Assembly: GCF_964340395.1 (NCBI RefSeq)
Contig: NC_135567.1
Coordinates: forward strand, 1,912,109 to 1,976,108
Reading direction: 5' to 3'
DNA: 64,000 nt
Origin: Glandiceps talaboti
Taxonomy: Eukaryota > Hemichordata > Enteropneusta > Spengelidae
The translations under genes and the position numbers were made by a program. Positions 45,975 to 56,639 of this stretch are shown here, piece by piece (positions within the stretch are counted from its first letter, which is position 1; each line of letters starts with the position of its first letter). Below the pieces are notes generated by a model that saw only the letters and a program-made list of their open reading frames with translations, did not search any database and was not told the DNA's origin.

Positions 45975-48900
45975 AGAGACACCATACATAGTGTGTATAG
46001 ACACCATACATAGTGTGTATAGACACCATACATAGTGTGTATAGACACCATACATAGTGTGTAGAGACACCATGCATAGTGTGTAGAGACACCATGCATA
46101 GAGTGTAGAGACACCATGCATAGAGTGTATAGACACCATACATAGTGTGTAGAGACACCATACATAGTGTGTAGAGACACCATACATAGTGTGTAGAGAC
46201 ACCATACATAGTGTGTAGAGACACCATACATAGTGTGTATAGACACCATACATAGTGTGTATAGACACCATACATAGTGTGTAGAGACACCATACATAGT
46301 GTGTAGAGACACCATACATAGTGTGTAGAGACACCATACATAGTGTGTATAGACACCATACATAGTGTGTAGAGACACCATACATAGTGTGTATAGACAC
46401 CATACATAGTGTGTATAGACACCATACATAGTGTATAGAGACACCATACATAGTGTGTATAGACACCATACATAGACTGTAGAGACACCATACATAGTGT
46501 GTATAGACACCATACATAGTGTGTATAGACACCATACATAGACTGTAGAGACACCATACATAGTGTGTATAGACACCATGCATAGTGTGTATAGACACCA
46601 TACATAGTGTGTATAGACACCATACATAGTGTGTATAGACACCATACATAGTGTGTATAGACACCATACATAGTGTGTATAGACACCATACATAGACGGT
46701 AGAGACACCATACATAGTGTGTATAGACACCATACATAGTGTGTATAGACACCATACATAGTGTGTAGAGACACCATGCATAGTGTGTAGAGACACCATA
46801 CATAGTGTGTATAGACACCATACATAGTGTAGAGACACCATACATAGTGTGTAGACACACCATACATAGTGTGTAGAGACACCATACATAGTGTGTAGAG
46901 ACACCATACATAGTGTAGAGACACCATACATAGTGTGTAGACACCATACATAGTGTGTAGAGACACCATACATAGTGTAGAGACACCATACATAGTGTGT
47001 AGACACCATACATAGTGTAGAGACACCATACATAGTGTGTAGACACCATACATAGTGTGTAGAGACACCATACATAGTGTAGAGACACCATACATAGTGT
47101 GTAGACACCATACATAGTGTGTATAGACACCATACATAGTGTGTATAGACACCATACATACTGTGTAGAGACACCATACATAGTGTATAGAGACACCATA
47201 CATACTGTGTAGAGACACCATACATAGTGTGTAGAGACACCATACATAGTGTGTATAGACACCATACATAGTGTGTAGAGACACCATACATAGTGTAGAG
47301 ACACCATACATAGTGTGTAGACACCATACATAGTGTGTATAGACACCATACATAGTGTGTATAGACACCATACATACTGTGTAGAGACACCATACATAGT
47401 GTATAGAGACACCATACATACTGTGTAGAGACACCATACATAGTGTGTAGAGACACCATGCATAGTGTGTATAGACACCATACATAGTGTGTATAGACAC
47501 CATACATAGTGTGTATAGACACCATACATAGTGTGTAGAGACACCATGCATAGTGTGTATAGACACCATACATAGTGTGTAGAGACACTATGCATAGTGT
47601 GTAGAGACACTATGCATAGTGTGTAGAGACACCATGCATAGTGTGTATAGACACCATACATAGTGTGTAGAGACACCATACATAGTGTGTATAGACACCA
47701 TACATAGTGTGTATAGACACCATACATACTGTATAGACACCATGCATAGAGTGTATAGACACCATGCATAGAGTATAGATACACCATGCATAGAACCACC
47801 ATACATATTGTGTAGAGACACCATGCTGTGTATAGACACCATGCTATGTAGACACCATACATAGTGTGTATAGACACCATACATAGTGTGTATAGACACC
47901 ATACATAGTGTGTATAGACACCATACATAGTGTGTATAGACACCATGCTGTGTAGAGACACCATACATAGTGTAGAGACACCATGTATAGAGTAGGACAC
48001 CATACATAGTGTAGACACCATGCATAGAGTGTAGACACCATACATAGTGTGTATAGACACCATACATATTGTGTAGAGACACCATGCTGTGTAGAGACAC
48101 CATGCATAGAGTGTATAGACACCATACATAGTGTGTATAGACACCATACATAGTGTAGAGACACCATGCATAGTGTGTATAGACACCATAGTGTGTATAG
48201 ACACCATACATAGTGTGTATAGACACCATACATAGTGTGTAGAGACAGCATACAGTGTAGAGACACCATGTATAGAGTGAGACACCATAGAGTGTATAGA
48301 CACCATACATAGTGTGTATAGACACCATGCATACTGTGTAGAGACACCATACATAGTGTGTAGAGACAGCATACAGTGTAGAGACACCATGTATAGAGTG
48401 AGACACCATAGAGTGTATAGACACCATGCATAGAGTGTATAGACACCATGCATAAAGTGTAGACACACCATACATAGTGTGTAGACACACCATACATAGT
48501 GTGTAGAGACACCATACATAGTGTGTAGAGACCATACATAGTGTGTAGACACCATGCATAGTGTGTAGAGACACCATACATAGTGTATAGACACCATACA
48601 TAGTGTGTATAGACATCATACATAGTGTGTAGAGACACCATACATAGTGTATAGACACCATACATAGTGTATAGACACCATACATAGTGTGTATAGACAC
48701 CATACATACTGTGTAGAGACACCATACATAGTGTGTAGACACACCATACATAGTGTGTAGAGACAGCATACATAGTGTGTAGACACACCATACATAGTGT
48801 GTAGAGACACCATACAGTGTAGAGACACCATAGAGTGTATAGACACCATACATAGTGTGTATAGACACCATGCATAGAGTGTATAGACACCATGCATAGA

Positions 48901-49655
48901 GTGTAGACACACCATACATACTGTGTAGAGACACCATACATAGTGTGTAGAGACACCATACATAGTGTGTAGAGACACTATGCATAGTGTGTAGAGACAC
49001 CATACATAGTGTGTATAGACACCATGCATAGAGTATAGATACACCATGCAGATTAGAGACACTATACATATTGTGTAGAGACACCATAGAGTGTAGAGAC
49101 ACCGTACATAGTGTAGAGACACCATAGAGTGTAGAGACACCATAGAGTGTAGAGACACCATACATAGTGTGTAGAGACACCATACATAGTGTGTATAGAC
49201 ACCATACATAGTGTAGAGACACCATACATAGTGTAGACACCATAGTGTGTAGAGACACCATGCATAGAGTGTAGAGACACCATGCATAGAGTGTAGACAC
49301 CAGGCAGTGTAGAGACACCATACATAGAGTGTAGAGACACCATGCATAGAGTGTAGACACCAGGCAGTGTAGAGACACCATACATAGAGTGTAGAGACAC
49401 CATGCATAGAGTGTAGACACCAGGCAGTGTAGAGACACCATAAAATATTGTGTGGAGACACCATGTATAGAGTGAGACACCATACATAGTGTAGAGACAC
49501 CATACAGTGTAGAGACACCATACAGAGTGTAGAGACATCATACAGTGTAGAGACACCATACAGAGTGTAGAGACATCATACAGTGTAGAGACACCATACA
49601 TAGTGTAGAGACACCATACAGTGTAGAGACACCATACAGAGTGTAGAGACATCAT
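45975..49655. repeat. 22-bp satellite, right part, about 3.7 kb
   Basis: Units of ACACCATACATAGTGTGTATAG and the variants ...GTGTGTAGAG, ...GTGTAGAG and CATGCATAGAGTGTA. The left 1.7 kb is fairly regular. Beyond about 47750 many units are shortened (ACACCATGCTGTGTAGAG), and near 49240-49440 a 60-bp higher-order unit (CACCAGGCAGTGTAGAGAC...) appears three times. Overlapping minus-strand frames of up to 893 codons are repeat by-products. Confidence 0.95.
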
Positions 49656-49941
49656 AGATATTCGTTCATCGGATAAATGCCTTCTGCATACACCCAAATG
49701 GAATCTGGTTTCCTATGGTCGCCGTTCCTTCTCTTCAGCAGCTCCTGAACTTTGGAACTCTCTACCCCTGGACATTAAAACCTCTCCCAATGTTAACATT
49801 TTCAAAAGACGCTTGAAAACCCACATATTTCAGAGAGCTTTTTCATCTCCTTTCTAACTCTAAGCGCCACTGAACTTTGTTTTCTTTGGATATTTGGCGC
49901 TATATAAATTTATTAGATAGATAGATAGATAGATAGATAGA
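49655..49941 (+). mobile_element. 5'-truncated LINE fragment with (ATAG)n tail
   Basis: A 3' end of a non-LTR retrotransposon embedded in the 22-bp satellite: RT C-terminal coding sequence, a short 3' UTR ending GGCGCTATATAAATTTATTAG and then (ATAG)n. The 5' junction lies directly in satellite sequence (AGACATCATAG) and satellite-like sequence resumes after the tail. It belongs to a different family from the LINE at 42501, since the 3' ends differ. Confidence 0.85.
49660..49857 (+). pseudogene. C-terminal fragment of a LINE reverse transcriptase ORF
   Basis: 66 codons in frame to a TAA: IRSSDKCLLHTPKWNLVSYG, then RRSFSSAAPELWNSLPLDIK, then TSPNVNIFKRRLKTHIFQRA. The block SF...AP.LWN.LP..I......FK..LKTH is the standard C-terminal end of L2/CR1/Rex1-type ORF2 proteins. 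The fragment is intact in frame but lacks all catalytic parts, so it is a dead copy. Confidence 0.85.
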
Positions 49942-50079
49942 GAGTAGACATCATGCATAGAGTTCGTGTAGAGACACCATACAGGTACACAGAATGTAGA
50001 GACACCATGCATAGAGTGTACAGACCCCCACACATTATTACATAGAGACTGTACACCTTTTAACTACATGTGTATAGCA

Positions 50080-51091
50080 CTGAACTTCATAGAAACATAG
50101 CTGTATTAGCAGAGACCAGTCATAGAACCATGGCTATATTAGCAGAGACCAGTCATAGAACCATGGCTATATTAGCAGAGACCAATCATAGAACCATGGC
50201 TATATTAGCAGAGACCAATCATAGAAACATAGCTGTATTAGCAGAGACCAGTCATAGAACCATGGCTATATTAGCAGAGACCAGTCATAGAACCATGGCT
50301 ATATTAGCAGAGACCAGTCATAGAAACATAGCTGTATTAGCAGAGACCAATCATAGAACCATGGCTGTATTAGCAGAGACCAATCATATAGAACCATGGC
50401 TATATTAGCAGAGACCAATCATAGAACCATGGCTGTATTAGCAGAGACCAATCATAGAACCATGGCTGTATTAGCAGAGACCAATCATAGAACCATGGCT
50501 ATATTAGCAGAGACCAATCATAGAACCATGGCTATATTAGCAGAGACCAATCATAGAACCATGGCTGTATTAGCAGAGACCAATCATAGAACCATGGCTG
50601 TATTAGCAGAGACCAATCATAGAACCATGGCTATATTAGCAGAGACCAATCATAGAACCATGGCTATATTAGCAGAGACCAATCATAGAACCATGGCTGT
50701 ATTAGCAGAGACCAATCATAGAACCATGGCTGTATTAGCAGAGACCAATCATAGAACCATGGCTATATTAGCAGAGACCAATCATAGAACCATGGCTATA
50801 TTAGCAGAGACCAATCATAGAACCATGGCTGTATTAGCAGAGACCAATCATAGAACCATGGCTGTATTAGCAGAGACCAGTCATAGAACCATGGCTATAT
50901 TAGCAGAGACCAATCATATAGAACCATGGCTGTATTAGCAGAGACCAATCATAGAACCATGGCTGTATTAGCAGAGACCAATCATAGAACCATAGCTATA
51001 TTAGCAGAGACCAATATTAGAACCATGGCTGTATTAGCAGAGACCAATCATAGAACCATGGCTGTATTAGCAGAGACCAATCATAGAACCT
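50080..51091. repeat. 33-bp minisatellite, about 30 copies
   Basis: The unit is CATAGAACCATGGCTATATT then AGCAGAGACCAAT. A regular alternation of CTGTATT and CTATATT pairs (two then two) between about 50400 and 50900 gives a 132-bp higher-order unit. Each unit carries an NcoI site, CCATGG. It ends about 70 bp before exon 3. Confidence 0.95.
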
Positions 51092-51160
51092 AGGGAAAGA
51101 GCTGGACGTCAGATTTTCACATTTTATGTTTTAATCTTTGAACTATGATCTCATTTTCAG

Positions 51161-51237
51161 GAGCCTTTGAGGTCAGCATTGATGGAAAGGTACTGTTCTC
51201 CAAGTTGAAGCAGGGAGGATTTCCACACAATAAACAG
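51161..51237 (+). CDS. MIEN1: Selenoprotein W2/MIEN1-type gene, exon 3
   Basis: A 77-bp exon, acceptor CTCATTTTCAG, donor CAG|GTATGA. It completes Gly42 with the G from exon 2a or 2b and reads AFEVSIDGKVLFSKLKQGGF then PHNKQ, ending in phase 0. The block GAFEV.I.G..LFSKL..GGFP is highly characteristic of MIEN1 (Rdx12, C35) and of the related selenoprotein W beta-hairpin (F-E-V, G-K, S-K, G-x). This exon decided the family call. It is constant in both splice forms. Confidence 0.93.
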
Positions 51238-51304
51238 GTATGAGTTGATATTATTTCTACCACAACTGACTCACATGTATTCAAGAGTTCCTGTCTGGCT
51301 CTGT

Positions 51305-52005
51305 CAACACTAGTAGACATGTATTACCATGAGGTTATCAGCACTAGTAGACATGTATTACCATGAGGTTATCAGCATTAGTAGACATGTATTACCATGA
51401 GGTTATCAGCACTAGTAGACATGTATTACCATGAGGTTATCAGCACTAGTAGACATGTATTACCATGAGGTTATCTGGCTATGACATCAGTAGTAGACAT
51501 GTATTACCATGAGGTTATCAACACTAGTAGACATGTATTACCATGAGGTTATCTGGCTATGACATCACTAGTAGACATGTATTACCATGAGGTTATCAGC
51601 ACTAGTAGACATGTATTACCATGAGGTTATCAGCACTAGTAGACATGTATTACCATGAGGTTATCAGCACTAGTAGACATGTATTACCATGAGGTTATCT
51701 GGCTATGACATCACTAGTAGACATGTATTACCATGAGGTTATCAACACTAGTAGACATGTATTACCATGAGGTTATCAGCACTAGTAGACATGTATTACC
51801 ATGAGGTTATCAGCACTAGTAGACATGTATTACCATGAGGTTATCTGGCTATGACATCACTAGTAGACATGTATTACCATGAGGTTATCAACACTAGTAG
51901 ACATGTATTACAATGTACCATGAGGTTATCTGGCTATGACATCACTAGTAGACATGTATTACCATGAGGTTATCAGCACTAGTAGACATGTATTACCATG
52001 AGGGT
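51305..52005. repeat. 34-bp minisatellite in intron 3
   Basis: About 20 copies of ACTAGTAGACATGTATTACC then ATGAGGTTATCAGC, with an inserted form TCTGGCTATGACATC in every third or fourth unit. It begins soon after exon 3. Confidence 0.95.
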
Positions 52006-52139
52006 TGTTAGGTAGCAACTATTTCCCAAGACTTACATGCCCTGTATGACACCTTTACCATTCTTTATTGGTGTCTGTCAATGGCATACATGTCATCAAT
52101 GAATAAATTTACATGTAGTTCTTTTATTACAATACATTA
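52006..52139. other. Unique spacer between arrays
   Basis: Short AT-rich unique sequence; nothing recognised. Confidence 0.5.
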
Positions 52140-54306
52140 CATGGCTATTGATATATATATATATATATATATAATAGGATATAACATTTATAATACATGG
52201 CTATTGATATATATAATAGGATATAACATTTATAATACATGGCTATTGATATATATATAATAAGATATAACATTTATAATACATGGCTATTGATATATAT
52301 AATAAGATATAACATTTATACTACATGGCTATTGATATATATAATAGGATATAACATTTATACTACATGGCTATTGATATATATAATAGGATATAACATT
52401 TATAATACATGGCTATTGATATATATAATAGGATATAACATTTATACTACATGGCTATTGATATATATAATAAGATATAACATTTATAATACATGGCTAT
52501 TGATATATATAATAGGATATAACATTTATATTACATGGCTATTGATATATATATAATAAGATATAACATTTATAATACATGGCTATTGATATATATAATA
52601 GGATATAACATTTATACTACATGGCTATTGATATATATATAATAGGATATAACATTTATATTACATGGCTATTGATATATATAATAAGATATAACATTTA
52701 TAATACATGGCTATTGATATATATAATAGGATATAACATTTATAATACATGGCTATTGATATATATAATAGGATATAACATTTATAATACATGGCTATTG
52801 ATATATATAATAGGATATAACATTTATAATACATGGCTATTGATATATATAATAGGATATAACATTTATATTACATGGCTATTGATATATATAATAGGAT
52901 ATAACATTTATAATACATGGCTATTGATATATATAATAAGATATAACATTTATAATACATGGCTATTGATATATATAATAGGATATAACATTTATACTAC
53001 ATGGCTATTGATATATATAATAGGATATAACATTTATAATACATGGCTATTGATATATATAATAGGATATAACATTTATACTACATGGCTATTGATATAT
53101 ATAATAGGATATAACATTTATAATACATGGCTATTGATATATATAATAGGATATAACATTTATAATACATGGCTATTGATATATATAATAGGATATAACA
53201 TTTATAATACATGGCCATTGATATATATAATAGGATATAACATTTATAATACATGGCTATTGATATATATAATAGGATATAACATTTATATTACATGGCT
53301 ATTGATATATATAATAGGATATAACATTTATAATACATGGCTATTGATATATATAATAAGATATAACATTTATAATACATGGCTATTGATATATATAATA
53401 GGATATAACATTTATAATACATGGCTATTGATATATATAATAGGATATAACATTTATACTACATGGCTATTGATATATATAATAGGATATAACATTTATA
53501 ATACATGGCTATTGATATATATAATAGGATATAACATTTATAATACATGGCTATTGATATATATAATAGGATATAACATTTATAATACATGGCTATTGAT
53601 ATATATAATAGGATATAACATTTATATTACATGGCTATTGATATATATAATAGGATATAACATTTATAATACATGGCTATTGATATATATAATAGGATAT
53701 AACATTTATATTACATGGCTATTGATATATATAATAGGATATAACATTTATATTACATGGCTATTGATATATATAATAGGATATAACATTTATATTACAT
53801 GGCTATTGATATATATATAATAAGATATAACATTTATAATACATGGCTATTGATATATATAATAAGATATAACATTTATAATACATGGCTATTGATATAT
53901 ATAATAGGATATAACATTTATATTACATGGCTATTGATATATATAATAGGATATAACATTTATATTACATGGCTATTGATATATATATAATAAGATATAA
54001 CATTTATAATACATGGCTATTGATATATATAATAGGATATAACATTTATAATACATGGCTATTGATATATATAATAGGATATAACATTTATATTACATGG
54101 CTATTGATATATATAATAGGATATAACATTTATATTACATGGCTATTGATATATATAATAAGATATAACATTTATAATACATGGCTATTGATATATATAA
54201 TAAGATATAACATTTATAATACATGGCTATTGATATATATAATAGGATATAACATTTATAATACATGGCTATTGATATATATAATAGGATATAACATTTA
54301 TAATAT
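52140..54306. repeat. 42-bp minisatellite, about 51 copies
   Basis: The unit is ATGGCTATTGATATATATAA then TAGGATATAACATTTATAAT and AC. It is extremely AT-rich, with the alternates TAAGAT/TAGGAT and AATAC/ACTAC/TTAC. The open + frames (for example 52621-53820) are repeat by-products. Confidence 0.95.
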
Positions 54307-54570
54307 GCCATTATTTAGTGATGGTGAAATTTGACAAATGGACAACAATATGAAATGATATAGAATTTGTGTGCTTGGAACTTCACTAACATTTAGCAAT
54401 GCTTCATTTTAATGATACCATTTGTATACGACCCTGTCAATTTGTCTTCAAAACCATTTTGATTTCTGTAACATTATGTGAATATACAAAATATATAGAT
54501 ATGTAACCTGAGTTTAGGTGTGGTTTAGAGTACAATGTACATATATCTAATATTTACTGAAGTTAATGAA

Positions 54571-55623
54571 CGAGGATTGAGTATTTATTTGGAATTTATT
54601 TGGAAAACCAATTGTATCATTGCTTTCTTCTTGAAAAATCAATGTGAAATAACAGACCAAGTCTGTGAAATAACAGACCAAGTCTATGAAATAACAGACC
54701 AAGTCTGTGAAATAACAGACCAAGTCTGTGAAATAACACCAAGTCTGTGAAATAACAGACCAAGTCTGTGAAATAACAGACCAAGTCTGTGAAATAACAC
54801 CAAGTCTGTGAAATAACAGACCAAGTCTGTGAAATAACAGACCAAGTCTGTGAAATAACAGACCAAGTCTGTGAAATAACACCAAGTCTGTGAAATAACA
54901 GACCAAGTCTGTGAAATAACAGACCAAGTCTATGAAATAACAGACCAAGTCTATGAAATAACAGACCAAGTCTGTGAAATAACAGACCAAGTCTGTGAAA
55001 TAACAGACCAAGTCTGTGAAATAACACCAAGTCTGTGAAATAACAGACCAAGTCTGTGAAATAACAGACCAAGTCTGTGAAATAACACCAAGTCTGTGAA
55101 ATAACAGACCAAGTCTGTGAAATAACAGACCAAGTCTGTGAAATAACAGACCAAGTCTGTGAAATAACACCAAGTCTGTGAAATAACAGACCAAGTCTGT
55201 GAAATAACAGACCAAGTCTATGAAATAACAGACCAAGTCTATGAAATAACAGACCAAGTCTGTGAAATAACAGACCAAGTCTGTGAAATAACAGACCAAG
55301 TCTGTGAAATAACACCAAGTCTGTGCAATAACAGACCAAGTCTGTGAAATAACAGACAAATTCTGTGAAATAACAGACCAAGTCTGTGAGTCTGTGTTTG
55401 AAACCCAATACATTGTAAAAAAAGGTAAACAACACATAGATAGGTTGGTGTTGTACGTACAATAACAAACATTTTACACAATGTCAGTTTATTGAGTTAC
55501 AAAGTAGGTCTTGCCATATGTTGCTTCACATCTATTTTTCAAATGGGAAGCCAAGATAAAATTGTTTTAGGAATTCAAAATTCAAAATAAATTGCCAATC
55601 CTGATTCCATATATTGTCACTTT
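54571..55623. mobile_element. Inverted-repeat element carrying a tandem array, copy 2
   Basis: The left arm GAGGATTGAGTATTTATTTG followed by TTCTTGAAAAATCAATGTGA resembles the left arm of copy 1 at 39708. The right arm (about 55525-55623: CACATCTATTTTTCAAATGG, AATAAATTGCCAATCCTGAT, TTGTCACTTTA) is its diverged complement. The inner end also shares AGTCTGTGTTTGAAACCCAA then TACATTG with copy 1's 36-bp unit. It lies in the last intron of the same gene. Confidence 0.7.
54650..55395. repeat. 21/17-bp tandem repeat
   Basis: Units AGACCAAGTCTGTGAAATAAC (21 bp) mixed with 17-bp units lacking AGAC. The order of long and short units, with TATGAAATAAC variants, is repeated about 288 bp apart (near 54930 and near 55218), a higher-order block. 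Confidence 0.95.
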
Positions 55624-55687
55624 AGATTGGTTTATCATTATGTTTTATTAATACTGACACCTGGTTGTGTTTTGTTTTGATATACAG

Positions 55688-55768
55688 ATTGTGACCGCCA
55701 TCAGGGAATACAAAGGTGGCTATGTTGAAGAAATCACAGACAGCCAATCACCATGTGTTATACTCTAG
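55688..55768 (+). CDS. MIEN1: Selenoprotein W2/MIEN1-type gene, exon 4 (terminal), CVIL prenylation box
   Basis: An 81-bp final coding exon after the acceptor TTTGATATACAG. It reads IVTAIREYKGGYVEEITDSQ, then SPCVIL and TAG. It supplies the last helix of the fold and a C-terminal CaaX box; a Leu at the last position favours geranylgeranylation (family knowledge: MIEN1 ends CVIL and is prenylated and attached to the inner plasma membrane). With exons 1, 2a or 2b and 3 the product is 93 residues. Mammalian MIEN1 has a CxxC motif, whereas this gene has CxxU plus the prenylation box. This matches the view that MIEN1/Rdx12 is the Cys form of selenoprotein W2 of other animals. Confidence 0.92.
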   Translation: MVTAIREYKGGYVEEITDSQSPCVIL

Positions 55769-55805
55769 ACACTATTCAGTAACATAGTACCATGTACTTG
55801 GATGT

Positions 55806-55845
55806 TGTGATGTCATCACTGAATTTCATACAGTGGAAATGATGT
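55806..55845 (+). promoter_or_regulatory. Weak SECIS candidate in the 3' UTR
   Basis: TTGTGATG at 55805-55812, then a stem (CACTG at 55817-55821 with CAGTG at 55831-55835) closing a loop that begins AA (55822-55823), then AATGATG at 55838-55844. A SECIS needs UGA and GA strands forming non-canonical pairs and an apical AA about 11 nt after UGA. These marks are present, but helix II has mismatches and the helix I expected below the core is poor. It is a candidate only. Confidence 0.25.
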
Positions 55846-55901
55846 TAGTTTGATGTTTGACTCTTGGGACATACAATGTACAAATGTAGTGTATTTGTGA
55901 A

Positions 55902-55907
55902 AATAAA
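55902..55907 (+). terminator. Polyadenylation signal of the selenoprotein W2/MIEN1-type gene
   Basis: AATAAA within GTGAAAATAAACATG, 134 bp after the stop codon and followed by TTGTTTATTTC and TGTGTGTGG. If used, the 3' UTR is about 155-170 nt, just long enough for a SECIS element. Confidence 0.6.
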
Positions 55908-55929
55908 CATGATACATGATACCTTGTTT

Positions 55930-56209
55930 ATTTCTACATCCCGCCTGTGTGTGGCACCTATATAATTGTTTCCTTTTCATTTGAAGTAATTTGAAATAAG
56001 CCGTTTTTTGTCTCGCGGCAGATCTCACGAGATCCCCCATGTGAGCCATTACGTCCATGGCAACTATGTGAGGGTGGTCAAGCTGGGTGTCGAATGCTTA
56101 GCAACACTATTGTTCTCAGTGTCATTGCACATGGCCATGGGGTAAGCTTGACTGTGATCACATTTGACATCTGTTGTTGCTATGTATATTTGCATATCTT
56201 GCAAGGTCT
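55930..56209. other. Intergenic, no gene seen
   Basis: Unique sequence with a small GC-richer patch (GTCTCGCGGCAGATCTCACG) at about 56010-56030. No ORF is supported. Confidence 0.4.
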
Positions 56210-56211
56210 GC

Positions 56212-56572
56212 AACGAAATCCCTTATTGAAATGTACAAAAACTTGTCAGGTCACATGAGTGAAACAAATCCCTTATTGAAATGTACAAAAACTTGTCAGG
56301 TCACATGAGTGAAACAAATCCCTTATTGAAATGTACAAAAACTTGTCAGGTCACATGAGTGAAACAAATCCCTTATTGAAATGTACAAAAACTTGTCAGG
56401 TCACATGAGTGCAACAAATCCCTTATTGAAATGTACAAAAACTTGTCAGGTCACATGAGTGAAACAAATCCCTTATTGAAATGTACAAAAACTTGTCAGG
56501 TCACATGAGTGAAACAAATCCCTTATTGAAATGTACAAAAACTTGTCAGGTCACATGAGTGAAACAACATGG
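56212..56572. repeat. 50-bp tandem repeat, seven copies
   Basis: The unit is AAATCCCTTATTGAAATGTA then CAAAAACTTGTCAGGTCACA and TGAGTGAAAC. One base difference was noticed (GTGCAAC at about 56410). Confidence 0.95.
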
Positions 56573-56639
56573 CAACATGATTTGTACTGTAACTATAAAC
56601 ATAATATTGGCATTATACTTTATGATTTGAAGATAACCG

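Noticed and set aside
45905-49697. Minus-strand ORFs up to 893 codons next to the LINE ORF
   Set aside because: They translate the 22-bp satellite in all frames and are unrelated to the LINE.
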